The notes below the pieces were generated by a model. That model worked only from the letters and a program-made list of their open reading frames with translations, did no database searches and had not been told where the DNA came from. The position numbers and the translations under genes are program-made. From Bradyrhizobium paxllaeri (GTDB lineage: Bacteria; Pseudomonadota; Alphaproteobacteria; Rhizobiales; Xanthobacteraceae), in assembly GCF_001693515.2 (NCBI RefSeq), contig NZ_CP042968.1, positions 3,410,001 to 3,474,000 on the forward strand: 64,000 bases of DNA, in the 5' to 3' direction. Positions 32,861 through 40,984 of the stretch are shown one piece after another (position 1 is the first letter of the stretch; every line of letters starts with the position of its first letter).

Positions 32861-34060
32861 TCATGAGGTGTCGATCCTGATGACGGTCGCTGGAGCTGTC
32901 GGCCGATGCCGTGGCGTTGCGCCGCGTTCGAAGACCTCAATGATGATCATACGACCGCCGCAGCATGGACAGCTCGGCTTTTTGGGATCGACGGCGGCAG
33001 CGGTAGGCTGGTCGTCAGGTTTTGCAACGGCGAGCAGTTCACGGGCGCGGGCGATGTTGTCGGCACAAGCGCCTTTGGCGAACAGGCCGTAGTGGCGGAT
33101 GCGGTGCAAGCCTTTGGGCAGGACGTGGATGAGGAAGCGACGGATGAACTCGTCGGTGGTGAGCGTCATGTGCTTGTATCGATCGCGGCCCTCGCTGCGG
33201 TAGTCCTTCCACTTGAAGGTGACGCCGCGATCGTCGAAGGCAATCAAGCGGCTGTTGGCGATGGCAACGCGGTGGGTGTAGCGCGACAGATAGGCCAGCA
33301 CCGCCTCGGGTCCGCCGAACGGGCGCTTGGCGTAGACGATCCACTCGGCCTTGCGCAGCGGGGCGAGATAGGCCGCGAAGGATCGCGCATCGGCCAGATG
33401 GATGTTCTCGCCGAAGAAGCTGAGGCGGCCGGTCTGGTGGGCGGCGATGAGCTTCTCCAGGAACAATCGGCGGAACAGGCGGGAGAGCACGCGCACCGGG
33501 AGGAAGAAGCCCGGCCGGCAGGACACCCAGCGCTGGCCGTCGGGCGAGATGCCGCCACCCGGGACGATCATGTGCACATGCGGGTGATGGGTGAGCGCCG
33601 AGCCCCAGGTATGCAGCACGGAGGTGATGCCGATCTTGGCGCCCAGATGCTTCGGATCAGCGGCGATCGTCAGCATGGTCTCGGCCGAGACCTTGAACAG
33701 CAGGTCGTAGATCACGGCCTTGTTCTGGTAGGCGATGTCGGCGATGGCCGCCGGCAGCGTGAACACCACGTGATAGTACGGCACCGGCAACAGCTCGGTC
33801 TCGCGGTCGGCAAGCCAGTCTTTCGCGGCGGCGCCTTGGCACTTCGGGCAATGCCGGTTGCGGCAGGAGTTGTAGGCGATCGTCGTATAGGCGCAGTCCG
33901 CGCAGCGCGCGACATGGCCGCCCAGCGCCGCCGTGCGACAGCGCTCGATCGCCGACATCACCTTCAACTGATCGAGGCTGACATGGCCGGCATGGGCTTG
34001 ACGCCATGCCGGGCCATGGTTGCGGAAGATATCCGCAACCTCCAAGGCCGGGCGCGACAC
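32861..34060 (-). CDS. IS91-family transposase (Y2 HUH nuclease)
   Basis: 399 residues from GTG 34060; the frame is open further but there it overlaps the recombinase. The N-terminal zinc-binding part has CADC (53-56) and SCRNRHCPKC (65-74). The HUH motif is HPHVH (159-163), and the paired catalytic tyrosines are Y257 and Y261 in YLSRYTHR. A second Cys motif near the end (SCPCCGG) may bind zinc. Such enzymes nick one strand and move the element by rolling-circle replication. Intact. Confidence 0.93.
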   Translation of the reverse strand: MSRPALEVADIFRNHGPAWRQAHAGHVSLDQLKVMSAIERCRTAALGGHVARCADCAYTTIAYNSCRNRHCPKCQGAAAKDWLADRETELLPVPYYHVVFTLPAAIADIAYQNKAVIYDLLFKVSAETMLTIAADPKHLGAKIGITSVLHTWGSALTHHPHVHMIVPGGGISPDGQRWVSCRPGFFLPVRVLSRLFRRLFLEKLIAAHQTGRLSFFGENIHLADARSFAAYLAPLRKAEWIVYAKRPFGGPEAVLAYLSRYTHRVAIANSRLIAFDDRGVTFKWKDYRSEGRDRYKHMTLTTDEFIRRFLIHVLPKGLHRIRHYGLFAKGACADNIARARELLAVAKPDDQPTAAAVDPKKPSCPCCGGRMIIIEVFERGATPRHRPTAPATVIRIDTS

Positions 34061-34074
34061 GAGCGGCCTGCGCG

Positions 34075-34950
34075 TCAGCTGGGCGGTCGGCTCTCCTTGA
34101 GCTTGAGCGCGATATGCTCCAGCGGGCTCATGACCTCGCTGATCGTCTTGGTGGCGACGCGGGTATAGAGCGCCGTGGTGTCGAGCTTGGCGTGACCGAG
34201 CAGCACCTGGATGACGCGGACATCGATGTTCTGCTCGAGCAGGTGGGTGGCGAAGCTGTGCCGCAAGGTGTGCAGCGAGACGCGCTTGCTGATCTCCGCC
34301 ATCTGCGCGGCGGCATGACAGGCACGATTGAGCTGGCGCGTGGTCATCGGCTGCGCCGGATCGCGGCCCGGGAACAGCCAGCCCTGTGGGCGCGCCGCCT
34401 TCCACCAGGTCCGCAGCAGGTCGAGCAAGCTCGGCGACAGCATGACATTACGGTCCTTGCCGCCTTTGCCCTGCTCGACGCGGATGATCATGCGCTTGCT
34501 GTCGATGTCGGAGACCTTGAGCGAGACCACCTCGGTGGCGCGCAGACCGGCGCCGTAGGCCACGCTCAGTGCCGCCTTGCATTTGAGCCCCGGTGCAGCA
34601 TCGAGTAGCCGCGCCACCTCCTCGACGCTAAGCACCACAGGGAGCTTGCGCGGCTCGTGAATGATATGGGTATGTTCGACGATCTCGTGCCGCTTCAGCG
34701 TGACCCGGAACAAGAACCGCAAGGTCGAGACGGTCTGGTTGATCGTCGGCACGCCAACACCGCTCGCCGTCAGGTGAAGTTGGTAGCGGCGGACATCCTC
34801 GAAGCTCGCCGTATCGGGTGATCGCCCGAGAAACGCAGCGAAGTTCTTGATTCTTTGCACGTAGTCATGTTGGGTCTTCGGCGCGAACTTGCGGATCGTC
34901 ATGTCTTCGATCATGCGCCGGCGCAACGGGCTCACTGCCTCGTCGGTCAT
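34075..34950 (-). CDS. Tyrosine recombinase associated with IS91
   Basis: 291 residues with an N-terminal SAM-like core-binding domain (about 15-95) and a catalytic domain. Catalytic residues are R137 (GLRATEV), K162 or K165 (QGKGGK), H227 and R230 (HTLRH), H253 (LGHA) and the nucleophile Y262 (ALYTRV). Recombinases of this kind accompany many IS91-type transposases; their role in transposition is not settled. Transposase follows 14 bases downstream. Confidence 0.92.
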   Translation of the reverse strand: MTDEAVSPLRRRMIEDMTIRKFAPKTQHDYVQRIKNFAAFLGRSPDTASFEDVRRYQLHLTASGVGVPTINQTVSTLRFLFRVTLKRHEIVEHTHIIHEPRKLPVVLSVEEVARLLDAAPGLKCKAALSVAYGAGLRATEVVSLKVSDIDSKRMIIRVEQGKGGKDRNVMLSPSLLDLLRTWWKAARPQGWLFPGRDPAQPMTTRQLNRACHAAAQMAEISKRVSLHTLRHSFATHLLEQNIDVRVIQVLLGHAKLDTTALYTRVATKTISEVMSPLEHIALKLKESRPPS

Positions 34951-35202
34951 GGGGATGCTCCTGTCTTGAGTGAGGTTGTCGAACCCCTCGATCTCAAGGC
35001 AGGACGCCCCGTTGCGCTATCCTCTTGGCTCCGTCGCCAGCCGCGGCGCCCTACCGCGCGAGCGGTTTAGTCCTTTGGCCCTTCGGCGACCTCCGGCGAT
35101 ATCCGCCTTTGTGCTTGCTGTTGAGCGATGAGCCGACATCAGGTGCGACCAAACTAAGCGCCGGATTTATGAGCGCGCCCTAGTTCACGCCACGGATTCC
35201 GG

Positions 35203-36090
35203 CTAGCTCAACACCCCGTACTTCCTGAACCAGGCCTGCATCTGGCTCCAGGCGTCCTCGGCCGCGTCCTTGCGGTAGCTCGGGCGATAGTCGGCATGGA
35301 AACCGTGCGGGGCACCGGGATAGATCTTGAACTCGGCGGTCTTCTTGTTCGCCGCGAGCGCCGCCTTGAAGGCTTCCACCGATGCGACGGAAATGCCGGC
35401 GTCGGCTTCGCCATAGAGGCCGAGTACCGGCGCCTTCATCTCGCCTGCGAGCTGTGTGGGGCTCTTCGGCCAGACTGGGTTCGGCGGATCGACCAGCGAA
35501 CCGTAGAACGCGGCGCCCGCCTTGAGCGCGCCGCTGTGGGCGGCATACTCCCACACCGTGCGTCCGCCGCGGCAGAACCCGATGATGCCCAGTTTCGAAG
35601 CGTCGCCGCCCTGCGATTTGGCCCAGGCAACGGTGCTGTCGAGATCGGATAATAGTTCGGCATCCGGCTTCGAATTCACGATCGGCATGAGCTGCGGGAT
35701 TTCGGTAATCTTCGTCAGGTCGCCGCCCTTGCGGAAATAATAGTCGGGCGCGACCGCGAACGCGCCGAGCTTGGCGAGGCGCCGCGTCACGTCCTTGATG
35801 TATTCGTGCAGGCCGAAAATCTCCATCGCGACCAACACCACCGGCGGGTTGCTGACGCCGGCCGGCCGCGCGAAATAGCCGGGCATCTCGCCGTCGGCGA
35901 GCTTGATCCTGGCGTCGCCGGCCGTGAGGCCGCTGGTGTCGGTCTTGATCGCGTCGGCACGCACCGGCCCGGCGGCCAGCGTGTAGCCAGCCGTCACGGC
36001 AGCCGTCGCAGTCATGAAGCCGCGCCGCGAGAATGGTGCGACCCTGGTCAGCCCGATGACATCAGAGGTCGGCAGGGATTCGGCGCTCAT
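35203..36090 (-). CDS. Dienelactone hydrolase family protein, Tat-exported
   Basis: 295 residues. SRRGFMTATAAV is a twin-arginine-like signal, so it should be periplasmic. The dienelactone hydrolase triad is C173 (GFCRGG), D230 (GEADAG) and H262 (APHGFH), with the supporting E90 (AMEIFG). GGAGAG lies just before the ATG. The family hydrolyses dienelactone in chlorocatechol breakdown, but exported members have unknown substrates. It stands alone. Confidence 0.9.
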   Translation of the reverse strand: MSAESLPTSDVIGLTRVAPFSRRGFMTATAAVTAGYTLAAGPVRADAIKTDTSGLTAGDARIKLADGEMPGYFARPAGVSNPPVVLVAMEIFGLHEYIKDVTRRLAKLGAFAVAPDYYFRKGGDLTKITEIPQLMPIVNSKPDAELLSDLDSTVAWAKSQGGDASKLGIIGFCRGGRTVWEYAAHSGALKAGAAFYGSLVDPPNPVWPKSPTQLAGEMKAPVLGLYGEADAGISVASVEAFKAALAANKKTAEFKIYPGAPHGFHADYRPSYRKDAAEDAWSQMQAWFRKYGVLS

Positions 36091-36515
36091 GGCGGCTCTC
36101 CTTTTTTTGGGAGGCGCATTCAGCTTGCAAACCGGCGTGAACGCAAATCACCTGCTTGCGAGATGTCAGCCGCTTGGGGCGTCAGGATTTAACCGCCCAA
36201 AAATCGGGCACAAAAGAACAAGGCCGTCGACGCAGTATACCGTCAACGACCTTGCCAGCCCCGGATATTGAAATCGGCTCACGCCATCCGGTGAATTTCA
36301 GGATGCCCGGGATTCAACCGGTGATGTGTGAACCAGTTCACAAAGCTGCAAAAATGTTGCGGCAAGGGGCGCTTCAACGGTGGAAAATATCCTGGCAGCG
36401 GGGGGCACGTTGTCGTTCACGGCCGCCATAGGGATTGAAAATGGCCAAATTGCCGCGTGGACCCCTCAGATCGCGCAGGCATGGGTCATCGCCGAATGCG
36501 GTCCCAGCCAGCCGG
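36091..36515. other. Long intergenic region upstream of dienelactone hydrolase
   Basis: 425 bases without a supported gene. It contains an imperfect inverted repeat AAGGCCGTCGACG/CGTCAACGACCTT near 36213-36253 and an operator-like palindrome at 36327-36342. It should hold the promoter of the minus-strand gene at 36090 and the 3' end of the gene at 36516. Confidence 0.5.
36327..36342. promoter_or_regulatory. 16-bp palindrome TGTGAACCAGTTCACA
   Basis: Two perfect 7-base arms around CA. This size and symmetry fit a dimeric helix-turn-helix regulator site. It lies 237 bases upstream of the dienelactone hydrolase start. Target and regulator are unknown. Confidence 0.4.
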
Positions 36516-37022
36516 TTAGCCGCGCGCCTTGGCGCGGCTCCGATTAGCCGCCCTACCGGAGCGGGACGTTGCCTTGCCCGACCGCTTGCGCGGCGCGGGC
36601 GATGCGGCGGGTTCGGTGGCCTGCGCGCTGGCAAAGGATTGCCGCAAGCCCTCGATCGCTTCCGTGAGCGTTCCGACCTGTTCGGACAACTTCTTGCTTT
36701 CGGTCTGTTGGGCAGCAAGCAGGCGGCGCACCGTCTGCAACTGGTCCTGCACCATCTGCAGCTGATCGATCGATTCTTGCTGCGTCGCTTCCAGGCCTTT
36801 GGTCTTCTCGACCAGTTGCTCGGACGCCTGCGCCGCGCGGGCCTGCAACTGCCGGGCCGCGACGGCGCGATCGGTCTCGGGCGCGCTGCCGGTATAGGCG
36901 CGCCACACGGCGATAGAACTAACTCCAAGCACGACAGTGACGAGAGCCACAGCGGCGATCGCAATCGGCTGTCCGCCGAAACGCGCGATGGGGCTGGCAC
37001 TCCGGGGCGTGAGTTCGATCAT
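36516..37022 (-). CDS. Membrane-anchored coiled-coil protein
   Basis: 168 residues from ATG 37022 (TTGGAG upstream). One membrane helix (IAIAAVALVTVVLGVSSIAVW) is followed by a coiled coil at about 60-130 (LQARAAQASEQLVEKTKG ... LQMVQDQLQTVRRLLAAQ). The tail is basic (RKRSGKATSRSGRAANRSRAK). No family; envelope location by topology. Confidence 0.72.
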   Translation of the reverse strand: MIELTPRSASPIARFGGQPIAIAAVALVTVVLGVSSIAVWRAYTGSAPETDRAVAARQLQARAAQASEQLVEKTKGLEATQQESIDQLQMVQDQLQTVRRLLAAQQTESKKLSEQVGTLTEAIEGLRQSFASAQATEPAASPAPRKRSGKATSRSGRAANRSRAKARG

Positions 37023-37179
37023 GCGACTCCAAATCCGGACGCGATTCCGAAGTTCCAAAATAGCACAGCCATGCTGCTGCCAAAACCCGGGATTTACCGG
37101 GCGGCGGGGGAATTCCGGGCAAAACCCCGCGCGATCAGGGGTTGAGTGGGGGAGCACGCCCTTGGGCTAACAGATTGGG

Positions 37180-38067
37180 CTAACGGATATGCGCCCGGAT
37201 GAACTGGCCGGCCTGGTCCAATGCGCGCCGGCCGTCTTCGAGATTGGCATTCCAGACCGGCCAGGCGTGGATCATGTGCGGCCAGATCTGCAGCGTCACA
37301 TCGACATCGGCCGCTCCCGCAGCCTCGGCGAGCCGCGTGGCGTCGGCCAGCAACGTCTCGGCCGATCCGACCTGGATCAGGACCGGCGGCAAGCCCGCGA
37401 GATCGGCGAACAGCGGCGAGATCAGCTGATCCCTCCGGTCGACGCCCGGCGGCGCGTAGGCATCCGCGAGTTCGTCGAGATAGGCCTTGTGGATCAGGGG
37501 ATCGACGGCGTCCTTGGTCTGCAGCGTGCTGCCTGACATCGTGAGGTCGGTCCAGGGCGAGACCAGCCAGGCGCAGGCCGGCAAGGCCTCGCCGGCGGTG
37601 CGCAGGTGGTTGATCAGGGCGAGCGTCAGGTTGCCGCCGGCGCTGTCGCCGCCGACGGCGATACGTGCCGCCGCGATGCCTTGCTTGCGCAGGAAGCGCC
37701 AGGCCGCAAGCGCGTCTTCATGCGCGGCGGGGTAGGGATGTTCAGGGGCAAGCCGGTAGCCGATCGCAAGGGTTCGGGTGCCCGCCGCGCGTCCGGCTTC
37801 CGTCACCAGGCGGCGGTGACTGACAATCGAGCCGGAGCAATATCCGCCGCCGTGGAAATACAGCAGCACGCGCGAAAGCTCGCTGCCCGGTACGATCGAC
37901 CACTCGCCGGCAACGCCGTCGCAATCGACCGCCTCGCATCGAACGTCCGCAGCCACCGGCCATGTCGATCCGACCTCGTCGAGGCGCTCGCGCCGTTCCG
38001 ACCAGCCGACCGGCCGCGGCTTTGACGCAAGCAATTTGCGGATGGCGTCGATTTCGCGTTCGGCCAT
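37180..38067 (-). CDS. Alpha/beta hydrolase, hormone-sensitive-lipase-like esterase
   Basis: 295 residues from ATG 38067 (GAGAGGATGAC upstream). HGGG (72-75) in YFHGGGYCSGS and the nucleophile S142 in GDSAGG define the HSL (type IV) esterases. The His lies in WPHMIHAW near the end. No signal peptide. Preceded by the GNAT gene with a 23-base gap, so probably co-transcribed. Substrate unknown, likely a short-chain ester. Confidence 0.9.
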   Translation of the reverse strand: MAEREIDAIRKLLASKPRPVGWSERRERLDEVGSTWPVAADVRCEAVDCDGVAGEWSIVPGSELSRVLLYFHGGGYCSGSIVSHRRLVTEAGRAAGTRTLAIGYRLAPEHPYPAAHEDALAAWRFLRKQGIAAARIAVGGDSAGGNLTLALINHLRTAGEALPACAWLVSPWTDLTMSGSTLQTKDAVDPLIHKAYLDELADAYAPPGVDRRDQLISPLFADLAGLPPVLIQVGSAETLLADATRLAEAAGAADVDVTLQIWPHMIHAWPVWNANLEDGRRALDQAGQFIRAHIR

Positions 38068-38090
38068 GTCATCCTCTCGGAATGTCCGCG

Positions 38091-38555
38091 CTACAACAGC
38101 CCGCGATAAACCCCGGGCTCGGAACCCTCGATCGGTATCGCGCCGACTGTCTTTGCATAGAACTCCGCAGGCCCTACGCCGCCGATGATGGCGTAGCCAT
38201 ATCCCTGCTGCTTCATGGCTTCGAGGCAATTGAAGAGCAGCGCCTTGCCGATCCCGTGCTTTCTCTCGTTCGCGTCCACACCCGTGGGTCCAAAGAAGTT
38301 GGGACAGGTCGCGTCATGGCAGGCAAACCCCAGAATGCTCTTTTGCCTGATGGCGATGAAGCAGGAGACCGGTTGTCGGGAAAACGCCACATCGACTTCG
38401 CTGGCCCACGCCTCGCTGAAGTTCTGGCGGACCCAGGCGACAACCTTGTGCTTTTCCGGAGCCAGGGCGCGCCGCGTCGTGATGCCGGCTTTGCTCAGGC
38501 GCTCGAACACGTCGCGGGAGGCAGGCAGCGCGTAGAGCTTTACCAGCATGTCCAT
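38091..38555 (-). CDS. GNAT-family N-acetyltransferase
   Basis: 154 residues. The acetyl-CoA binding loop is VDANERKHGIGKALL (a R/Q-x-x-G-x-G/A type motif), preceded by the beta-strand GPTG and followed by helix FNCLEAMKQQGYG and the late motif AEFYAKTVGA. Acceptor unknown. Upstream gene of the esterase. Confidence 0.87.
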   Translation of the reverse strand: MDMLVKLYALPASRDVFERLSKAGITTRRALAPEKHKVVAWVRQNFSEAWASEVDVAFSRQPVSCFIAIRQKSILGFACHDATCPNFFGPTGVDANERKHGIGKALLFNCLEAMKQQGYGYAIIGGVGPAEFYAKTVGAIPIEGSEPGVYRGLL

Positions 38556-38718
38556 CGGCGGCGGCGTCCTTCAACGATTCAGCCTGTGCATTATCGCGCT
38601 TGGGCGAGCACTCGTAAATCCGTTGGCGGCCTTCCGATGGCAGGCGGATATTGCAGGCGCGCGGCAGAAAGCGACTGTCAGCCCGGCGACAAAAGTGGAC
38701 AGCCGGCAAATGGCACCC

Positions 38719-38758
38719 CAAAAAAGTTGCGGCCACCCTTTGGGGGAAGGGTGGCCGC
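38719..38758 (-). terminator. Rho-independent terminator of the cysteine-protease gene
   Basis: On the minus strand a perfect 12-bp stem (38747-38758 with 38729-38740) with a six-base C-rich loop is followed by a T-run (complement of 38719-38725). It lies 69 bases after the stop of the transglutaminase-like protease at 38827. Confidence 0.88.
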
Positions 38759-38772
38759 GCGCGAACCGGTCT

Positions 38773-38791
38773 GGGACGGGGAGGGGTGGGG
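38773..38791 (+). other. Potential G-quadruplex
   Basis: GGG-AC-GGGG-A-GGGG-T-GGGG on the plus strand satisfies the four-run rule with one- and two-base loops. It lies between the stop of the protease and its terminator, so the minus-strand mRNA carries the C-rich version. Confidence 0.5.
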
Positions 38792-38826
38792 ATGTGACCG
38801 GGTCGCGGGTTCGTAAATTCCTTCTG

Positions 38827-39456
38827 TTATCGATCGCGTGACGAGGCGGTGGCGACCGCCGGGCGGCTGTCACCGAGCGAGACCCACACGTTCGGGTCGC
38901 TCTGCGACTGACGCTTGACGAAGCGGTAGCCGGTCTCGGTCCAGGCCAGGACGTTTTCGTTCTGGTTGTCGAGCACGAACTCGCCCTTGTCGCTCTTCAC
39001 CGTCAGTACCGCGTGTCCTTCGCCCTTCTTGTCGCGCACCACCGTGATCAGCAGCGCCTCGCGCGGCCATCCGGCGTCGATCAGCATCTTGCGCTTCAGA
39101 AGCACATAGTCCTCGCAGTCACCGTAACCGTCCGTCGGCAACGACCACTTCTCGATCACACCCCAATGATCCATGTCGGTGATCGGCTTGATGGTCTCGT
39201 TGACCCACTTGTTGACCCGCAGCAAATCCCGCCACGCCGTCTGCGACATCACGATGTCGCGCGGCTGAGACGCGCCGCCGCGGCATTCGCCAGCGTTCTC
39301 GGCGCAGAATTCGACCCAGCCGATTGGCGAACGCGCGGTCTCGCCCAGGCTGGCGTAGAGGACGTCACCGGCCTTCGCCGAGACGCTCATCGAAGCGTTT
39401 ATCCCTAACAGGACGGCGATGATCGCCAGTCCCTTCCCCTGTCCCCTGAACAACAT
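38827..39456 (-). CDS. Transglutaminase-like cysteine protease (BTLCP, LapG-like)
   Basis: 209 residues from ATG 39456. Signal peptide ends near SVSAKAGD (about 29). The catalytic triad is C114 (GYGDCEDY), H148 (EGHAVLTV) and D163 (VLDNQ), as in the bacterial transglutaminase-like cysteine proteinases. The best-known member, LapG of Pseudomonas, is periplasmic, needs calcium and releases a surface adhesin when cyclic-di-GMP falls. Here the substrate is unknown. The upstream gene encodes a tandem PilZ protein. The promoter region has two perfect AT-rich inverted repeats. Confidence 0.87.
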   Translation of the reverse strand: MLFRGQGKGLAIIAVLLGINASMSVSAKAGDVLYASLGETARSPIGWVEFCAENAGECRGGASQPRDIVMSQTAWRDLLRVNKWVNETIKPITDMDHWGVIEKWSLPTDGYGDCEDYVLLKRKMLIDAGWPREALLITVVRDKKGEGHAVLTVKSDKGEFVLDNQNENVLAWTETGYRFVKRQSQSDPNVWVSLGDSRPAVATASSRDR

Positions 39457-39558
39457 CGTGGCCCCCGTTTCTTGTTGGGACCACGTTTCGCACAAAGGAT
39501 TTGCGCCGCCGCTAAGTCAGGCAAGTACATTTGACGTGAATACTAGTAAAAGGCGCGA

Positions 39559-39626
39559 CGAATTCGATCTATACTTGAATCGAATTCGACTAAAATTTGA
39601 AACAACTGCAATTGATTCAAATTTTA
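39559..39626. promoter_or_regulatory. Two adjacent AT-rich inverted repeats
   Basis: CGAATTCGAT (39559-39568) pairs perfectly with ATCGAATTCG (39579-39588), and TAAAATTTGAA (39591-39601) pairs perfectly with TTCAAATTTTA (39616-39626). They lie 100-170 bases upstream of the cysteine protease in a strongly AT-rich stretch. They could be regulator sites of its promoter; a hairpin role is also possible. Confidence 0.5.
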
Positions 39627-39715
39627 CGGATTAACTCCTGTGACGCTGCAAATCGCAGGGATTGCGCGGGCAAAAGCGCCTCGCGTTAACTGACTTTGGC
39701 CGGCGTCGAACAGCC

Positions 39716-39750
39716 AAAAGGCGGTATCCGGCAACGCGGATACCGCCTTT
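39716..39750 (-). terminator. Bidirectional hairpin terminator after the PilZ gene
   Basis: Perfect 14-bp stem 39717-39730 with 39737-39750 and a six-base loop, with a short T-run on the minus strand (four T). It lies 38 bases after the PilZ gene stop and so separates its transcript from the cysteine protease. Confidence 0.8.
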
Positions 39751-39787
39751 GAAGCTGAAAAATCAGGGTTTTTTGCCGGTTGGCGCT

Positions 39788-40405
39788 TTACCGCGCGGTA
39801 ACTGCGTCTTCGAGCGTCTCGCCGACCTGCTCGTGGACGAACTCCAGCGCGAAGCCTTCCTCGAGATTTCGCACGACGCGGGACTGCACCTTGCCGAGCA
39901 TGACCAGCGATTTCAGCGGCGGGCGGTTCTCCGCGGCGATGGCAGCACCCGACAGCGACAGGTCGATGATGCGGCAGGTCATCTTGCTGCCGTCCTCGAG
40001 GGTCAAGAGCGCGATCGGGTTGCGCGGCACGATACGGTCGTGGCGGCGGTCTTCGGGCAGGTTGAGGATATCGCGGTTGGCGAGCCAGGTGAGCTGCGCG
40101 GCGAGCTTGTCGCGCTTGCGCGCGGTCGCGCCGACCGTCATGGCAAAGCCATTGTCGATGATGCGGGTGATTTTGCCTTCGACCCGGCCGATATGGTCGA
40201 GATAGGCGATCACGCGGTCGCCGACATTGCCGATGCCCGGCGCCAGCAGCGCCAGTCCGCCCGGCGACATGTTAATAATCTGGCAAGGAAATTCGCGCCG
40301 ATCCGGCAGCATGTAGCGGCCGAGCAGGTGGACCTTGACGCGCTGAAAGCGCCGTCGCTCCTCGGCGGACGGGACAGTAACTGTTTTCTTTTGCGCAAAC
40401 GACAT
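39788..40405 (-). CDS. Tandem PilZ-domain protein (cyclic-di-GMP receptor)
   Basis: 205 residues with two PilZ-like domains. Domain one (about 15-105) has RRRFQR and NMSPGGLAL, matching RxxxR and [DN]xSxxG. Domain two (about 115-205) has RHDRIVPRN and DLSLSGAAI. Such domains bind cyclic-di-GMP and control motility, polysaccharide export or adhesion. No membrane segment, so cytoplasmic. Terminator follows. Confidence 0.9.
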   Translation of the reverse strand: MSFAQKKTVTVPSAEERRRFQRVKVHLLGRYMLPDRREFPCQIINMSPGGLALLAPGIGNVGDRVIAYLDHIGRVEGKITRIIDNGFAMTVGATARKRDKLAAQLTWLANRDILNLPEDRRHDRIVPRNPIALLTLEDGSKMTCRIIDLSLSGAAIAAENRPPLKSLVMLGKVQSRVVRNLEEGFALEFVHEQVGETLEDAVTAR

Positions 40406-40551
40406 CTTGCCACCAGACAGCCGGTCCTTCGGCGTCGGAAAGACCCTAAGGCCGACAGGGTTAACGATGTGTTAGCGGCGGTTGCAGGATGTGCGGGCAC
40501 TACGTGAACTGCGGTCGCGGCGCAACAATCCGGTTGTATCCCCATAACAAT

Positions 40552-40821
40552 ACCGGACCATGGCGAGTTGTCCGATCAACATCAGCACGAGCGCACCTGA
40601 TATGGTGGTCTTGTCGCCGATCCTTTTTCCGACCGCGCCGCCCGGCAAGGACAGCGCAACGCCCGGCGTAAAATAGAGGCCGATCAGGAGTCCGATATCG
40701 GCCAGGCTGGCATCGAACTTGGCGCCGAGCAGGGCGCAACCGCAGCGACGCTCTGAAACTGGAACGCCACGGTCAGCCGCACGATGAACAGCACGGCCAG
40801 AATACCCCAGCGATTGCTCAA
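40552..40821 (-). pseudogene. Remnant of an MFS transporter
   Basis: From TTG 40821 the sequence reads LSNRWGILAVLFIVRLTVAF and on to QSVAAV, the start of an MFS permease. Near 40735 one C is missing; the next frame gives LLGAKFDASLADIGLLIGLY and PGGAVGKRIGD, classical helix 1-2 and loop 2-3. Similarity ends near 40552 after LVLMLIGQLAM. So the gene is frameshifted and cut to about 90 of 400 residues. Confidence 0.75.
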
Positions 40822-40984
40822 CGCTCGCTCCTCTCAGGGTAAACAATCACTGCGCCGATATTGGCACAGTGATGGCGGTATCGCCTATTTCTGTGCCAGT
40901 TGATCGAGGTCCTTCTTCCGGTACCATCAGGGTTTGTCGCGCCCGGCCGGGCCGGCCAAAATACCTGTGAACGGAGGTTGCGAA

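Larger units (their letters stand above)
32532..34975 (-). mobile_element. IS91-type element with Y2 transposase and tyrosine recombinase
   Basis: Two minus-strand genes, a tyrosine recombinase (34075-34950) followed after 14 bases by an IS91-family HUH transposase (32861-34060), form the usual two-gene IS91 unit found in proteobacteria. Ends are not defined: rolling-circle elements lack terminal repeats and target duplications. I place the left limit at a subterminal hairpin at 32532 and the right limit loosely after the recombinase start. Confidence 0.65.

Noticed and set aside
32906..34168. A 420-codon plus-strand frame over the IS91 transposase.
   Set aside because: Antisense to a gene with full catalytic motifs and without any recognisable domain.
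36213..36253. Imperfect inverted repeat AAGGCCGTCGACG/CGTCAACGACCTT.
   Set aside because: Two mismatches, no T-run and no gene whose end it would mark; not listed as a terminator.
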